From NCBI RefSeq assembly GCF_036634195.1, contig NZ_JAZIFY010000001.1, positions 1,002,501 through 1,066,500 of the forward strand: a stretch of DNA of 64,000 nucleotides, given 5' to 3'. Position numbers and translations under genes: made by a program. The DNA is from Streptomyces sp. P9-A4 (lineage in GTDB: Bacteria; Actinomycetota; Actinomycetes; Streptomycetales; Streptomycetaceae). The notes beneath the pieces are model-generated. The model saw only the letters and a program-made list of their open reading frames with translations. It was not told where the DNA came from and made no database searches. Shown here one piece after another: positions 22,841-31,720 of this stretch. Numbering within the stretch: the stretch's first letter is position 1; every line of letters begins with the position of its first letter.

Positions 22841-25800
22841 CTAGCGGGATTCCACGGGCGCCGGCGTCCGTGCCGGTTCGTCGGAGGCGTGGCGGCGGAA
22901 CATCCGCGTCGCCGTGATCTCCCCGTGGATCGCCTCGCCCTCCCCGCCGGACTGCGGCAGGCCCGGACGCAGGTGCTCCTCCACGCTGATGTACTTCAGG
23001 CCGGCCCGCAGGTCCGCGTCGTTCCGGAGCCGGATGACGAGCGGGAACTCGGCGAGCGCCGTCGTGTCGAACAGGCCCGTCGTGTACAGCAGCTGGACGC
23101 CCAGCGCGTCCGACACGGCCCGCTGGAGCTCCAGGAGGTACGTGGCGTTGGCGCGGCCGATCGGGTTGTCGAGGAACAACGTGCCCGCGTGCCGGTGCTT
23201 GTCGCGGCCCCGGTCGTTGGAGCGGAGCGCCGCCATCGTGCAGTACAGGGCGATGGCCGCGGTGAGCAGCTGGCCGCCGGAGAACACGTCGCCCATCTGC
23301 CCGACGGGAACCCGCTCGGCGCGCAGCACCGCGTCCGGCTTGAGGATCTCCACGGAGACGCCCTTGGGTTCGAGCGCCGCCTGTACCCCGCGCAGCAGCA
23401 GGGACATGCCGTCGCGGCGCAGGTCGGAGTTCTTCTTGACGGCGGCGCGGGTGGCCTCGTCGACGACCTCGCCGAGCCGCTCCGCGAGGGTGGCCTGATC
23501 GGGCTCCTCGAAGCGGATCCGCAGAAACTCCTGACCGGACCACTCGCCGAGGCCCTCGGGGAGCCGGGAGAGCCGCTGGGCGGAGCGGAGCGTGGCGAGC
23601 GAGGACTCCACGAGGCCCCGCAGCCGGTCCACGATCGAGTCCCGGTTGCGCTCCAGCTGCTCCAGCTCGTCGGTGAGGACCCGCAGCCGGGGCGCGAAGG
23701 CCTCGGCCCACTTGGCGGCGTGCTCGGGCAGCGCGGACGCCGGGAGTTCGCGGATCTGCTGGCGGGCCGGGGTGCGTACCTGCTCGTATCGGGTGGAGTT
23801 GGCGTGCCGTACGAGGATGTCGCTCGCCTCGCGCACGGCGGCGTCGGCGGAGGACAGCTCGGCCGTGCAGCCGCGCAGCGTGCGGCGGGCCTCGGAGGCC
23901 GTCGTACGGGCCTCCTCCAGGGTCCCGGGGTAGGCCTCGGCCTCCTCCCGCTCCTCGTCGGTGTGGTCGCGGAGCAGGTCGCGCAGGAGGGCCGCCGTCT
24001 CGTCGAAGCCGCCGGCGGCGTCCTCGGCGGCCCGGTGGTCCCGCAGGAGTCCGGCGTGGGCGGCCCGGGCCGCTTCGAGGGCGTCGGTGCGGGAGGCGAG
24101 TTCGGTGGTGGCGGTACGCAGCAGGGCCTGCGCGCGTTCTGCGTCGGAGGGCACCTGGTCGTCGGGCAGCTCGGTGTGCGCCTCGCCGTCCTCGGGTGCC
24201 AGCCGTTCGGCCTCGCCGCGCAGCCGGCCGAGCTTCTCGCTCGCCTCCGACGCGCGGGTCTCCAGCATCTGGACCAGGGCCTCGGCGCGGGCCGCCGCCG
24301 CCTGCCGGGACGGGCCGTCGGCGCCGTCGGTGGACTCCAGGAGCTGTTCGGCGCGGGTGCGGACCTTGTTGGTGAGCCGGTCCAGCTCGGCCACGGCGGC
24401 GGACTCGTCGCTCTCGGCGCGGGCCTGCTCGGCGCGCAGGTCGGCGCCGACGCCGACCTTCTCGTACAGCTGGGACGCGGCCCGGTAGGCCTCGCGCAGG
24501 GTGGGGAGCGCGGCGCGCGGCGCGGTGGCGTCTCCCTCGGGGAGGATCTCCGGGGCGCCCGCGATCTCGGCGCGCTCGGCCCGCAGGGCGCGGGCGGTGC
24601 GGTGGGCGTCGTCGGCGGAGCGCTGGATCGCGCGGCGGTCCTCGTCGGCGGCACGCGCGCGTTCCAGACAGGTCTGGGCGCGGGCCTCGGCCTCGGCGGC
24701 GTCGTCGGCGAGTTCACGGAGCTTGGCCTGCCAGGCGGACCGCTCGCGCAGCCGGAACGCCAGGCCCGCGAGGGCGTCGGCCACCCGGCGGGCGCGCTGG
24801 GCGGCGTCCTGGCGCTCGTCCCGTACCTGGGCGGCCTCGGCGGCGGCCTCGTCGGCCTCCGTACGTGCCGAACGGGCCTCGTCCAGGGTCGCCGCGGCGG
24901 CCTCCGCGGTCTGGCGTGCGGTCGCGGCGACGGCGGCGAGCTCGGCGAGCATTCCCGGCGGGCAGTCGGCGCGCCAGGCGCCGATGCGGGAGGCGAGGGA
25001 GCGGTCTCCGGCGAGCCGGGCGGCGAGGGTGCGGATCTCCTCGTCGCGGGCGGTGGCACGCGCGCGCAGCGCGTGGCGTTCCTCGTCGGCGGCGTGCTCG
25101 TCGTGCATGGCCGGGTTCGGCGGGACGAGGAAGACACCGGTGTCGTCCGTCGGGTCCTGCGCGGGCACGGGGGCGAGCAGCGCGGCGGCGGTGCCGACGG
25201 CCACGGCGGAGCGGGGCAGCAGGGCCGCGCCGCCGAGGACCTCGCGGGCGCGCCCGTACGAGACGGGGTCGGTGATCACGACGCCGTCGACGAGCTCCGG
25301 GCGCGCGGCGAGGACGCGGGCGTGGTCGGCCGGGTCCACGGCCTGCGCGAGGTAGCGCCAGCCGGGGAGGGCCGGGATGCCGTGCTCGCCGAGGTACTCG
25401 ACGGTGGCGAGGACGTCGGGGCCCGGCGGCAGCAGGCCGCCGTCGCCGAGCGCGCCGAGGATGCGGGAGTCGTCGGCGGCGGCGGTGCGCAGTTCGAAGA
25501 GCTGGCGCTCGGCGGAGGTGACGGCCTGGTCGAGCATGCCGCGCAGGTCGTCGGCGTACCGGTCGAACTCGGTGACGGTGAGCGGGCCCTGGGCCGCGGA
25601 GCCGGAGCCGGCGTCCTCCTCGGGCGCGTCCTCGGTGTCGGCTCCGGTGCCGGAGGTGACGGCCGCGCGCTGCCCGGGCAGGGGCGAGCCGGTGGCCGGG
25701 AGGCTCAGGAGTTCCGCGAGGCGTTCCTCGCCGGCGAGGAATTCGGCGGCCCTGCGCTCCGCCTCGTAGGCGTTGCCGGCGGCCTCGGCCGCGTCCGCGG

Positions 25801-27538
25801 CGCGGGCGGCGGCGAGTTCGGCGCGGGACTCGGCGCCCGCGGCCTCACGCGCCCGGTCCGCCGCCACGCGCGCGATGTCGCGGGCGGTGTCCCAGGCGGC
25901 GACCGTGGTCTTCTCGGCGTCGCTCGCGGCGAGCGCGGCGCGGGCCGGGTCGGCGTCGGGGGCGGTGTCGTCGAGCCAGCCCGCCCGTACCGCCTCGGCG
26001 GTCTCCTGCTCGACCTCGGCGAGCCGCTGGCGCAGGTGCCCGGCCTCACTGCGGGCCCGCTGGGCCTCGGTCGCGGCGGCCGTCGCGTCCCGGTGGGCGG
26101 TCTCGCCGGCCTCCTGGAGGGCGGTGGAGCGTTCTTCCTCCTCCGTCGCGTGCCGCTCGCCCTCCTCGGCGGCGGCGGCCAGGGCCCGTACGAGATCGGC
26201 GGCTGCCTCGGCGCGGGCGGCGAGGGCCGGTGCGGCGTCCCGCTCGGCCTCGCGGATGGCGGCGGCCACGCGCGCGGAGCGGTCGCCCGCGGCGCGGTGC
26301 CGGAGGACGACCTCGGCGGCCTGCCACGCGGAGTGCATCGTGCGGGCGTCGGTGAGTTCGCGGCGCTGGGAGGCCGCGCCCTTCTCCGCGACGGCCAGCG
26401 CGAGGGAGGCGTGCCGGTAGGCGAGTTCGGCGGCGATGAGGGCGCCGCGCCCGCGCCCGGTCTCGGCCTCGGCGACGGCATGGGCGGCGGAGGTGACCTG
26501 CTGGGCGAGTTCGGCCCCGCGCGCCCGCTCCACGGCGGCCCGGGCGGAGAGCCGGCGGGCCAGGGTGCGGGTGCGGCGCTCGGCCGCCGTGTGGATCTCG
26601 CGCGCGTGGGAGCGGGTTTCGGCGGCCTCGACGATCCGGTTGAGGAGGTCGACGGAACCGGCGGTGAACTCGCGCTCGGCGGTCAGCTCGGCGCGGCGGC
26701 CCAGCTTGTTGCCGAAACCGCCGACGAGGTCCGCGAGGCCGTCGGTGTCCCGGGTGTCGGTGACCGCGCGCAGCAGCAGGTCGGTGAAGTCGGAGTCCTT
26801 CTTGACCGCGAAGAGGCCGGCGGCCTCGCCCTCGTCGGCGTTCATCTCGCGCTGGTAGCGGAAGAGTTCGGGGTCGAGGCCCAGCTCTCCGAGGTGCTCG
26901 TTCCAGCGGTCGTGGATCTCCTCCCAGTAGACCTCCAGGTGCGGGTACGCCTTGCCGGCCTCCGTGATCGCGTCGCGGAAGCCCTTCATCGTGCGGCGGC
27001 GGCCGGTCGCGCCGGAGGCGCCCTCGACGGGCGGACGGACGGAGGTCGCCTCGGCGACGGGGAGGTTGTCCAGGCTCAGCCCGGGGCCGGGCCGGAAGGA
27101 GTACCAGCCCTCGGCGAACTTCCGCGGGTCGGAGGAGACCTGCCGTCCGCGCCACTCGCTGGCCTTGCCGACGACGACGAGCTCTCCGGTGAGGGTGTGC
27201 TGCCATTCCAGGGCGACGTGTCCGCAGTCGTCGGCGAGGAGGAACTTGCGCAGGACGCCGGAACTGGCGCCGCCGAGGGTGTTGCGGTGGCCGGGGAGCA
27301 TGACCGAGAAGATCAGCTTGAGGAGGACGGACTTGCCGCCGCCGTTCTCCAGGAAGAGCACACCCGCGGGGGCTGGGCGGCGCGGCGGGCCGACCGGCTC
27401 CTCCTCGAAGAACTCCGCCTGGGTGGGGGCGGGGTGGGGCACGGGCGCGCCGACCCCGCGCAGGTCCAGGACGGTGTCGGCGTAACGCGCACCGGCGGGG
27501 CCGATGGAGTAGAGGCGGACCCGGGACAGCTCGTACAT
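22841..27538 (-). CDS. SMC/MukB-like coiled-coil ATPase (MksB/JetC-type) with atypical Walker motifs
   Basis: A 1565-residue SMC-type ATPase, probably the motor of a chromosome or plasmid DNA-organising complex. The N-terminal head has the P-loop at residues 63-70 as LENGGGKS, where the first glycine of the usual GxxGxGKS is Leu, after a Pro/acid-rich insert (about 31-58). Very long Ala/Glu/Arg coiled coils run from about 270 to 1340. A globular hinge-like domain lies at about 700-800 (DGVVITDPVSYGRAREVL). The C-terminal head has the ABC signature SGGQ at 1420-1423 and Walker B TLFLDNP with Asp1457 followed by Asn1458 where the catalytic Glu is expected. It is the last gene of the operon, 41 bp after the MukE-like gene. 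A MukB/JetC relation is inferred from architecture and neighbours. Confidence 0.85.
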   Translation of the reverse strand: MYELSRVRLYSIGPAGARYADTVLDLRGVGAPVPHPAPTQAEFFEEEPVGPPRRPAPAGVLFLENGGGKSVLLKLIFSVMLPGHRNTLGGASSGVLRKFLLADDCGHVALEWQHTLTGELVVVGKASEWRGRQVSSDPRKFAEGWYSFRPGPGLSLDNLPVAEATSVRPPVEGASGATGRRRTMKGFRDAITEAGKAYPHLEVYWEEIHDRWNEHLGELGLDPELFRYQREMNADEGEAAGLFAVKKDSDFTDLLLRAVTDTRDTDGLADLVGGFGNKLGRRAELTAEREFTAGSVDLLNRIVEAAETRSHAREIHTAAERRTRTLARRLSARAAVERARGAELAQQVTSAAHAVAEAETGRGRGALIAAELAYRHASLALAVAEKGAASQRRELTDARTMHSAWQAAEVVLRHRAAGDRSARVAAAIREAERDAAPALAARAEAAADLVRALAAAAEEGERHATEEEERSTALQEAGETAHRDATAAATEAQRARSEAGHLRQRLAEVEQETAEAVRAGWLDDTAPDADPARAALAASDAEKTTVAAWDTARDIARVAADRAREAAGAESRAELAAARAADAAEAAGNAYEAERRAAEFLAGEERLAELLSLPATGSPLPGQRAAVTSGTGADTEDAPEEDAGSGSAAQGPLTVTEFDRYADDLRGMLDQAVTSAERQLFELRTAAADDSRILGALGDGGLLPPGPDVLATVEYLGEHGIPALPGWRYLAQAVDPADHARVLAARPELVDGVVITDPVSYGRAREVLGGAALLPRSAVAVGTAAALLAPVPAQDPTDDTGVFLVPPNPAMHDEHAADEERHALRARATARDEEIRTLAARLAGDRSLASRIGAWRADCPPGMLAELAAVAATARQTAEAAAATLDEARSARTEADEAAAEAAQVRDERQDAAQRARRVADALAGLAFRLRERSAWQAKLRELADDAAEAEARAQTCLERARAADEDRRAIQRSADDAHRTARALRAERAEIAGAPEILPEGDATAPRAALPTLREAYRAASQLYEKVGVGADLRAEQARAESDESAAVAELDRLTNKVRTRAEQLLESTDGADGPSRQAAAARAEALVQMLETRASEASEKLGRLRGEAERLAPEDGEAHTELPDDQVPSDAERAQALLRTATTELASRTDALEAARAAHAGLLRDHRAAEDAAGGFDETAALLRDLLRDHTDEEREEAEAYPGTLEEARTTASEARRTLRGCTAELSSADAAVREASDILVRHANSTRYEQVRTPARQQIRELPASALPEHAAKWAEAFAPRLRVLTDELEQLERNRDSIVDRLRGLVESSLATLRSAQRLSRLPEGLGEWSGQEFLRIRFEEPDQATLAERLGEVVDEATRAAVKKNSDLRRDGMSLLLRGVQAALEPKGVSVEILKPDAVLRAERVPVGQMGDVFSGGQLLTAAIALYCTMAALRSNDRGRDKHRHAGTLFLDNPIGRANATYLLELQRAVSDALGVQLLYTTGLFDTTALAEFPLVIRLRNDADLRAGLKYISVEEHLRPGLPQSGGEGEAIHGEITATRMFRRHASDEPARTPAPVESR

Positions 27539-27579
27539 GCGGCGGACTCTCGTCGTCTCGTTCGGGTGGTGCGCGGGTG

Positions 27580-28497
27580 TTACGGGTGGAAGGGCAGGGC
27601 GGCGTCGGCCGCGAGTTCCAGGTCGTCGCCCTCGGGCGGCGGGAGGAGGGTCGCGGAGCCGTCGCTTACGGGGACGACGCCGAGTTCGAGGAGTTCGGCC
27701 ATGGCGGCGGAGCCGGCCATGTCACGGACCTGGAGCTGGTAGCGGGCGGTGGTGCGGTAGGAACCGCCGCCCTCGTCGCCGGTGCGCTGGAGGAAGCCGG
27801 AGTCGGTGAGGAAGGCGGCGGCCTTGCCGACGATGCCGGTGGTCGATCCGGCGAGACGGCGGGCGTCCTTGGTGGCGCCGGTCGCGCTGCGGCGGGCGTA
27901 GATCCGCCAGGCGGCTTCCAGGCCGGGGGCATCGGAGGCGGGGTCGGTGTTCTCGCCCTGCTCCTCGGCGCGCTGTTCGAGCCGCAGACAGGCCTGACGT
28001 ACGAACGCGTCGACGCCGTTGACGGTGAGTCGGCCGATGTACGCGTCGTCCGCGAGGTCCTCGGGGCGGGGGAACGCCATGGCCGCGACGGCGAGGTGGG
28101 CCAGGCCGTGCAGGAACCGGTCGGCGGAGTCCGTGGACGCACGGCGGGCGTAGTCGCCCATCCGGACGGCGAAGACGGAGTCCTCGCCCGCGGTCACGGC
28201 CATCCCCGCGCGCGGGGAGACCTCCAGGACGACGAGGCCCAGGCCGGTGGCGACGGCGTCGGCCAGGCGCGCGAAGGCGGGGTTCTCGCGGTAGCGGCGG
28301 AGCAGTTCGCCGTACTCGGCGTCGCGGGCCGGGAGCAGCTTGGGCTGGAGCCCGAAGGACACGAGCCGGGCCGCGTCGGACGCGTCGGCGGGGGTCACGG
28401 CGGGCGCGGTGGCGGCGCCGATCGGTGAGGCGGCCGGGGGCTGCGGGGGCTCCGGCTCGCCCCACGCGTCGGCGTACTCGGCGTGGGTTTCGCTCAC
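27580..28497 (-). CDS. MukE/MksE/JetB-like subunit (winged-helix, inferred)
   Basis: A 305-residue soluble protein with no membrane segment. After a Pro/Ala-rich leader of about 40 residues, the core begins at ARLVSFGLQPKLLP. SYRTTARYQLQVRDMAG near the end and FLTDSGFLQRTG look like winged-helix elements of small SMC partners (KITE proteins such as MukE or JetB). I infer the role from its place directly before the SMC-like gene and after a kleisin-like gene; sequence similarity alone would not settle it. It starts with GTG in a 4-bp overlap (GTGA) with the previous gene, so it is translationally coupled. The stop is TAA, 41 bp before the SMC start. Confidence 0.7.
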   Translation of the reverse strand: MSETHAEYADAWGEPEPPQPPAASPIGAATAPAVTPADASDAARLVSFGLQPKLLPARDAEYGELLRRYRENPAFARLADAVATGLGLVVLEVSPRAGMAVTAGEDSVFAVRMGDYARRASTDSADRFLHGLAHLAVAAMAFPRPEDLADDAYIGRLTVNGVDAFVRQACLRLEQRAEEQGENTDPASDAPGLEAAWRIYARRSATGATKDARRLAGSTTGIVGKAAAFLTDSGFLQRTGDEGGGSYRTTARYQLQVRDMAGSAAMAELLELGVVPVSDGSATLLPPPEGDDLELAADAALPFHP

Positions 28498-29180
28498 GGC
28501 TGGGGCTCCTCGGTACGGCTCTCGGTCGGTGACGGGGTCGTGGGTGACGCGGGCGCGGGCGGCGCCGGGGGCAGGGATGATCCGGGCGGCGGGGGTGTTG
28601 GCCGCGTCGGCGTCGCCTCGGGGCGGGGTACGGGCAGCGGGACCGGGGTGACGGTCGTCGGCACTGGGCGCGGGGCGGGTACGGCAGGGCCGTCCATGAG
28701 GCGCACGGCGCGTACGGACGGGAGGCCCCTCCGTCGGGCGGGCACCGCGCGGGAGGGCTCCGGCACGGCCACGACACCGAACCGGGGCGGGCCACCGGGC
28801 ACGGCGGGCCGGGGCGGATCGTCGCCGCGGGCCGCCGACGCGGGGGCGGGCGGGTCGACGAGGACGGGGTGGAGACGGGGGCCGGGGGCGGGTACCTGCG
28901 CCGGTACGGGCTTGGGCGCCGCTACGGGCGTGGGCGCGGGCGTCGGCGCGGCCTCGGTGTCAGGGGCCGCTACCGCCTCGGGCACCGGCGTCGGCTCGGG
29001 CTCGCTCTCCGGCACCCGTACACGCGCGCGCGTCGGCGTCGGAACGGTCGCCCGCTGCGGCTCGGGCACGGACGGCCGCTCGGGGTGCCGGCTCGTGGTG
29101 CGGGGCTCTTGGGCCGACGTGGTCGCGTGTGTGCCGGATTCCGTCGGGTCCGCCGTCACGGTCGTCGGGACGAGGGTCAC
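28494..29180 (-). CDS. Pro-rich, disordered 228-aa protein inside the SMC-like operon
   Basis: A low-complexity protein dominated by Pro, Ala, Thr, Val and Arg, with runs such as EPEPTPVPEAVAAP and PTPAPTPVAAPKPVP. It has no predicted fold, signal peptide or membrane segment. The gene is linked by 4-bp GTGA overlaps at both ends to the kleisin-like and MukE-like genes, which argues strongly that it is translated and not a spurious frame. MukBEF, MksBEF and Wadjet operons do not usually encode such a protein. It could be a disordered linker or phase-forming partner of the complex, or a fast-evolving spacer. Function is unknown. Confidence 0.65.
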   Translation of the reverse strand: MTLVPTTVTADPTESGTHATTSAQEPRTTSRHPERPSVPEPQRATVPTPTRARVRVPESEPEPTPVPEAVAAPDTEAAPTPAPTPVAAPKPVPAQVPAPGPRLHPVLVDPPAPASAARGDDPPRPAVPGGPPRFGVVAVPEPSRAVPARRRGLPSVRAVRLMDGPAVPAPRPVPTTVTPVPLPVPRPEATPTRPTPPPPGSSLPPAPPAPASPTTPSPTESRTEEPQP

Positions 29181-30721
29181 GAGGCCTCCGTGCGGTCGGC
29201 GGCCATGCCCGCCGCGTCGAGCAGGGCCGTACCGACGATGAGGTCCGCGCCGCCGAACTCGGGGTCGTCGAGCGGGGTCCCGTCGTCGACGGCGAACAGC
29301 AGGCGCTCCTCGCCCTGCCGGTAGGCCGTGCCGACCGGCGGGCTCGCCGCGTGGACGGCGAGCAGGGCGACGAGGTACGGCAGGTCGGCGTCGAGGCCGC
29401 GGGCCTCCGCGAGGAGTCCGGAGAGGCGGCGCGGGGCGTCGTGCTCCAGGTCGAGCAGGCGCAGGGCGCTCGCGAGCTGCTCCTCGCTGAAACGGGAGTC
29501 GTCGGGGGTGGCGATGAGGTCGGGCTCGGGCATCTCCGCGCCGAGGTGCTCGCGCTCGACGGGCGGGGTGAGGAGCAGGTCGACGAGGTCGCCGAGGCGT
29601 ACGGAGGCGGGGGTTCGCAGTCCGGTGCCCTTGGCGAAGAAGGCGTCGGTGACCCGGGCGGCCTGCTCCACGGGGAGCGGCAGGGTCGGCGCGACGAGCT
29701 GCCCGTACAGGTCGAGTCCGGTGTACGCGGTGGGCGCGGCGAACGCCTGCCGGTCCTGCTCGGCGCGGAACAGGGGGCCGGCGTCCAGCAGGCGGGACTG
29801 GAGCTGGGTGTGGCGCCGGATGCAGTCCTTCACTATGTCGACGAGCTCGGCGGCGCGCCGCTTGTGCTCGGCCGTCTTGGCGTCGGACGCGGCCTCGGCC
29901 TCGTCGCGGGCCCGGCGGATGTTGGTGAGGATGGCGTTCTCGTGGCGGTAGCGGTCGGCGACGTGGTCGAGCGCCTCCGCGATCATGTCGGGAACCGCGT
30001 TCAGCCAGTCCACCGCGCGCACGTTGCGCCGGGTGGCCTCCAGGGTCTTGCGGAGGGTCTCGGCATACTGCACGGTCCGGTAGCGCGCCTGCTCGGCGGC
30101 GAGCTGGGCGTCGGCGAGGCGGCCCCGGTTGATGAGCACCTCCAGCTTCACCTCGGCGGCGATCTGGGCGCTGGTGACGTCGGTGTCGAGTGCGCCGACG
30201 AGGACGTTGACCGCTTCGTCGGTCGTCCGGAGGTACACACCGCCGCCGTACCCCGGGACCTCCTCGATGAGCTTGAAGTCGTAGTCCCTGCGGACGTACA
30301 CGCCGTCGGGCCCGAAGGTGCCGTAGACGGCGCGGAAACCGCGGTCGACGCTGCCGACGTTGATCAGGTTCTCCAGGACCCAGCGGGCCACGCGCTCGTG
30401 CTCGGCGGCGGGGCGGGTGGGGGCCTGGGCGGCGACGCGGGGCAGCAGGCGGGCGACGATCTGCTCGTGGTCGGCGCCGGTGTCGAAGTCCATGTTCAGC
30501 GTGATGAGGTCGATCGCGGAGAGGGCCACCTCGGCCATCGCGTAGACCGTGTACTCGCCGGCCAGGTTCGCCTTGCGGGCGTCGAGGTCATGGAGCGGGG
30601 CGGTGCACGCGAGCGCGCGCAGGCGCCGCGCGAGCCCTTCGTCGGCGGCCGGACCCTGCGCGGGCCGCGGCCCCGCGCTGAGCTGGGGCGGAGCGAGGTC
30701 CGTCGAGGCAGGCGAAGTCAC
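29177..30721 (-). CDS. MukF/MksF/JetA-like kleisin subunit (inferred)
   Basis: A 514-residue protein and the first gene of the SMC-like operon. An N-terminal helical part (EHERVARWVLENLINVGSVDRGF) looks like a winged helix. A long charged helical region follows (KLEVLINRGRLADAQLAAEQ, then YAETLRKTLEATRRNVRAVDW and RRARDEAEAASDAKTAEHKRRA), like the coiled middle of MukF/JetA proteins; the C-terminal 170 residues form a second domain. I chose the GTG at 30721: a TAATCT -10 box lies 8 bp upstream, so the mRNA is probably leaderless, and the longer open frame upstream has no supported start. Position and architecture, not detected similarity, support the kleisin role. Confidence 0.72.
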   Translation of the reverse strand: MTSPASTDLAPPQLSAGPRPAQGPAADEGLARRLRALACTAPLHDLDARKANLAGEYTVYAMAEVALSAIDLITLNMDFDTGADHEQIVARLLPRVAAQAPTRPAAEHERVARWVLENLINVGSVDRGFRAVYGTFGPDGVYVRRDYDFKLIEEVPGYGGGVYLRTTDEAVNVLVGALDTDVTSAQIAAEVKLEVLINRGRLADAQLAAEQARYRTVQYAETLRKTLEATRRNVRAVDWLNAVPDMIAEALDHVADRYRHENAILTNIRRARDEAEAASDAKTAEHKRRAAELVDIVKDCIRRHTQLQSRLLDAGPLFRAEQDRQAFAAPTAYTGLDLYGQLVAPTLPLPVEQAARVTDAFFAKGTGLRTPASVRLGDLVDLLLTPPVEREHLGAEMPEPDLIATPDDSRFSEEQLASALRLLDLEHDAPRRLSGLLAEARGLDADLPYLVALLAVHAASPPVGTAYRQGEERLLFAVDDGTPLDDPEFGGADLIVGTALLDAAGMAADRTEAS

Positions 30722-30728
30722 GGTGCAC

Positions 30729-30734
30729 AGATTA
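30729..30734 (-). promoter_or_regulatory. Probable -10 box of the SMC-like operon (leaderless)
   Basis: TAATCT on the minus strand lies 7 bases before the GTG start at 30721. That spacing puts the transcription start at or beside the GTG, and no Shine-Dalgarno sequence is present. A -35 region (TCGACC) lies 18 bases upstream. Confidence 0.5.
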
Positions 30735-30880
30735 GGTCCTCGAACTGACAACGGTCGAAACGGCGCAGATGCGACCGGGCTCGCGGAGGGGGTACGGAGG
30801 CGTCCGACGCGGGTCCGGGCGGTGCCTTGAGAGCGTCCGGACGTGACCCTGGCGTGGCCCCGGCGTGGGTCCGGAGCCCG

Positions 30881-30899
30881 GCCCGAGGGCGCCTCGGGC
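30881..30899. terminator. Hairpin after the GntR regulator gene
   Basis: 8-bp arms GCCCGAGG/CCTCGGGC with a 3-base loop, 14 bp past the regulator's stop on the minus strand. Confidence 0.5.
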
Positions 30900-30912
30900 G
30901 AACCCCGGGGCG

Positions 30913-31623
30913 TCAGCCCGCCCGGCCCGCCGGGGCGTCGACCGCCCTTGCGTAGGCGGCGGCGACGCGGGTGCGGGAGTCGTCGAGGTAGCGGGCGAGG
31001 AGTCGTTCGGCGGTGGTCCGCTCGCCGGCGCGCAGCGCGTCCAGGATCTCCCTGTTGCGGGCGAGGTAGGGCTCGTGGAGCACGCGGGGGTCGCCGACGA
31101 CGTGGAAGGCGAGGCGGAGTTCGGCGAGGACGCCCCGCATCAGCTCGTCGGTACGGGCGCTGCCCGCGAGGGCGACGAGTTCGCGGTGGAAGTGGATGTT
31201 GGCCGTGGAGACCTCCCGCCACGCGCCCGCGTGGGCGGCGGTCTCACCGGCCAGGACGGCGGCGGCGAGACCGTCGAGGGGGTACGGCGGCTGCCCGAGG
31301 CCGCGCACGACGGCGCACTCGACGAGGCGCCGGGTGCGGTGGATGTCTTCCACGTCGTCGGCGGTCAGGACCCGGACGAAGACCCCGCGGTTGAGTTCGT
31401 GGACGAGCAGACGTTCGTGGGTGAGGAGCCGGAAGGCCTCGCGCAGGGTGTTGCGGGAGACGCCGAGGGCGCCGCCGATGCTGTCCTCGGAGAGCCGGGT
31501 GCCGGGCGGGAAGCAGCCCTCCGCGACCCGGGTGCGCAGGATGTCCGCGACCCGCTCCGCCGTGCCGGTGCGCCCGAGCAGCGCACGGTCGTCGGCCAGG
31601 TCCCCGGCTTCGCTCGCTGCCAC
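30913..31623 (-). CDS. GntR-family (FadR subfamily, FCD domain) regulator
   Basis: A 236-residue transcription factor. The winged helix is at about residues 15-85 (GTRLSEDSIGGALGVSRNTLREAFRLL), followed by an all-helical FCD ligand domain with ANIHFHRELVALAGSARTDELM and a later histidine in AFHVVGDPRVLHEPY, typical of metal-containing FadR proteins. I chose the GTG at 31623, which has GGGAGAG upstream. It is divergent from pxpABC, and an ideal palindrome lies in that operon's promoter, so it most likely represses 5-oxoproline use until the substrate or a related organic acid is present. Effector identity is inferred. Confidence 0.88.
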   Translation of the reverse strand: MAASEAGDLADDRALLGRTGTAERVADILRTRVAEGCFPPGTRLSEDSIGGALGVSRNTLREAFRLLTHERLLVHELNRGVFVRVLTADDVEDIHRTRRLVECAVVRGLGQPPYPLDGLAAAVLAGETAAHAGAWREVSTANIHFHRELVALAGSARTDELMRGVLAELRLAFHVVGDPRVLHEPYLARNREILDALRAGERTTAERLLARYLDDSRTRVAAAYARAVDAPAGRAG

Positions 31624-31720
31624 GGCTCTCCCTCTCGTACGCCGTCCCGCACGGCACCTCCCGTCCCCCGGGCGTGCGCGGCGAGTCAACCGCACGGCCC
31701 GGGGACCGGCAACCGTCATC

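Noticed and set aside
22889..27742. A 1617-residue open frame on the plus strand opposite the SMC-like gene
   Set aside because: It is Gly/Arg/Val-rich with no domain motifs, and mirrors the minus-strand coding bias of a GC-rich genome. The minus-strand frame has clear ATPase motifs and coupled neighbours.
22841..30721. A complete Wadjet defence system
   Set aside because: No JetD-like TOPRIM nuclease gene is adjacent, the operon ends at a terminator, and the next genes are unrelated. Only the SMC-complex core is supported.
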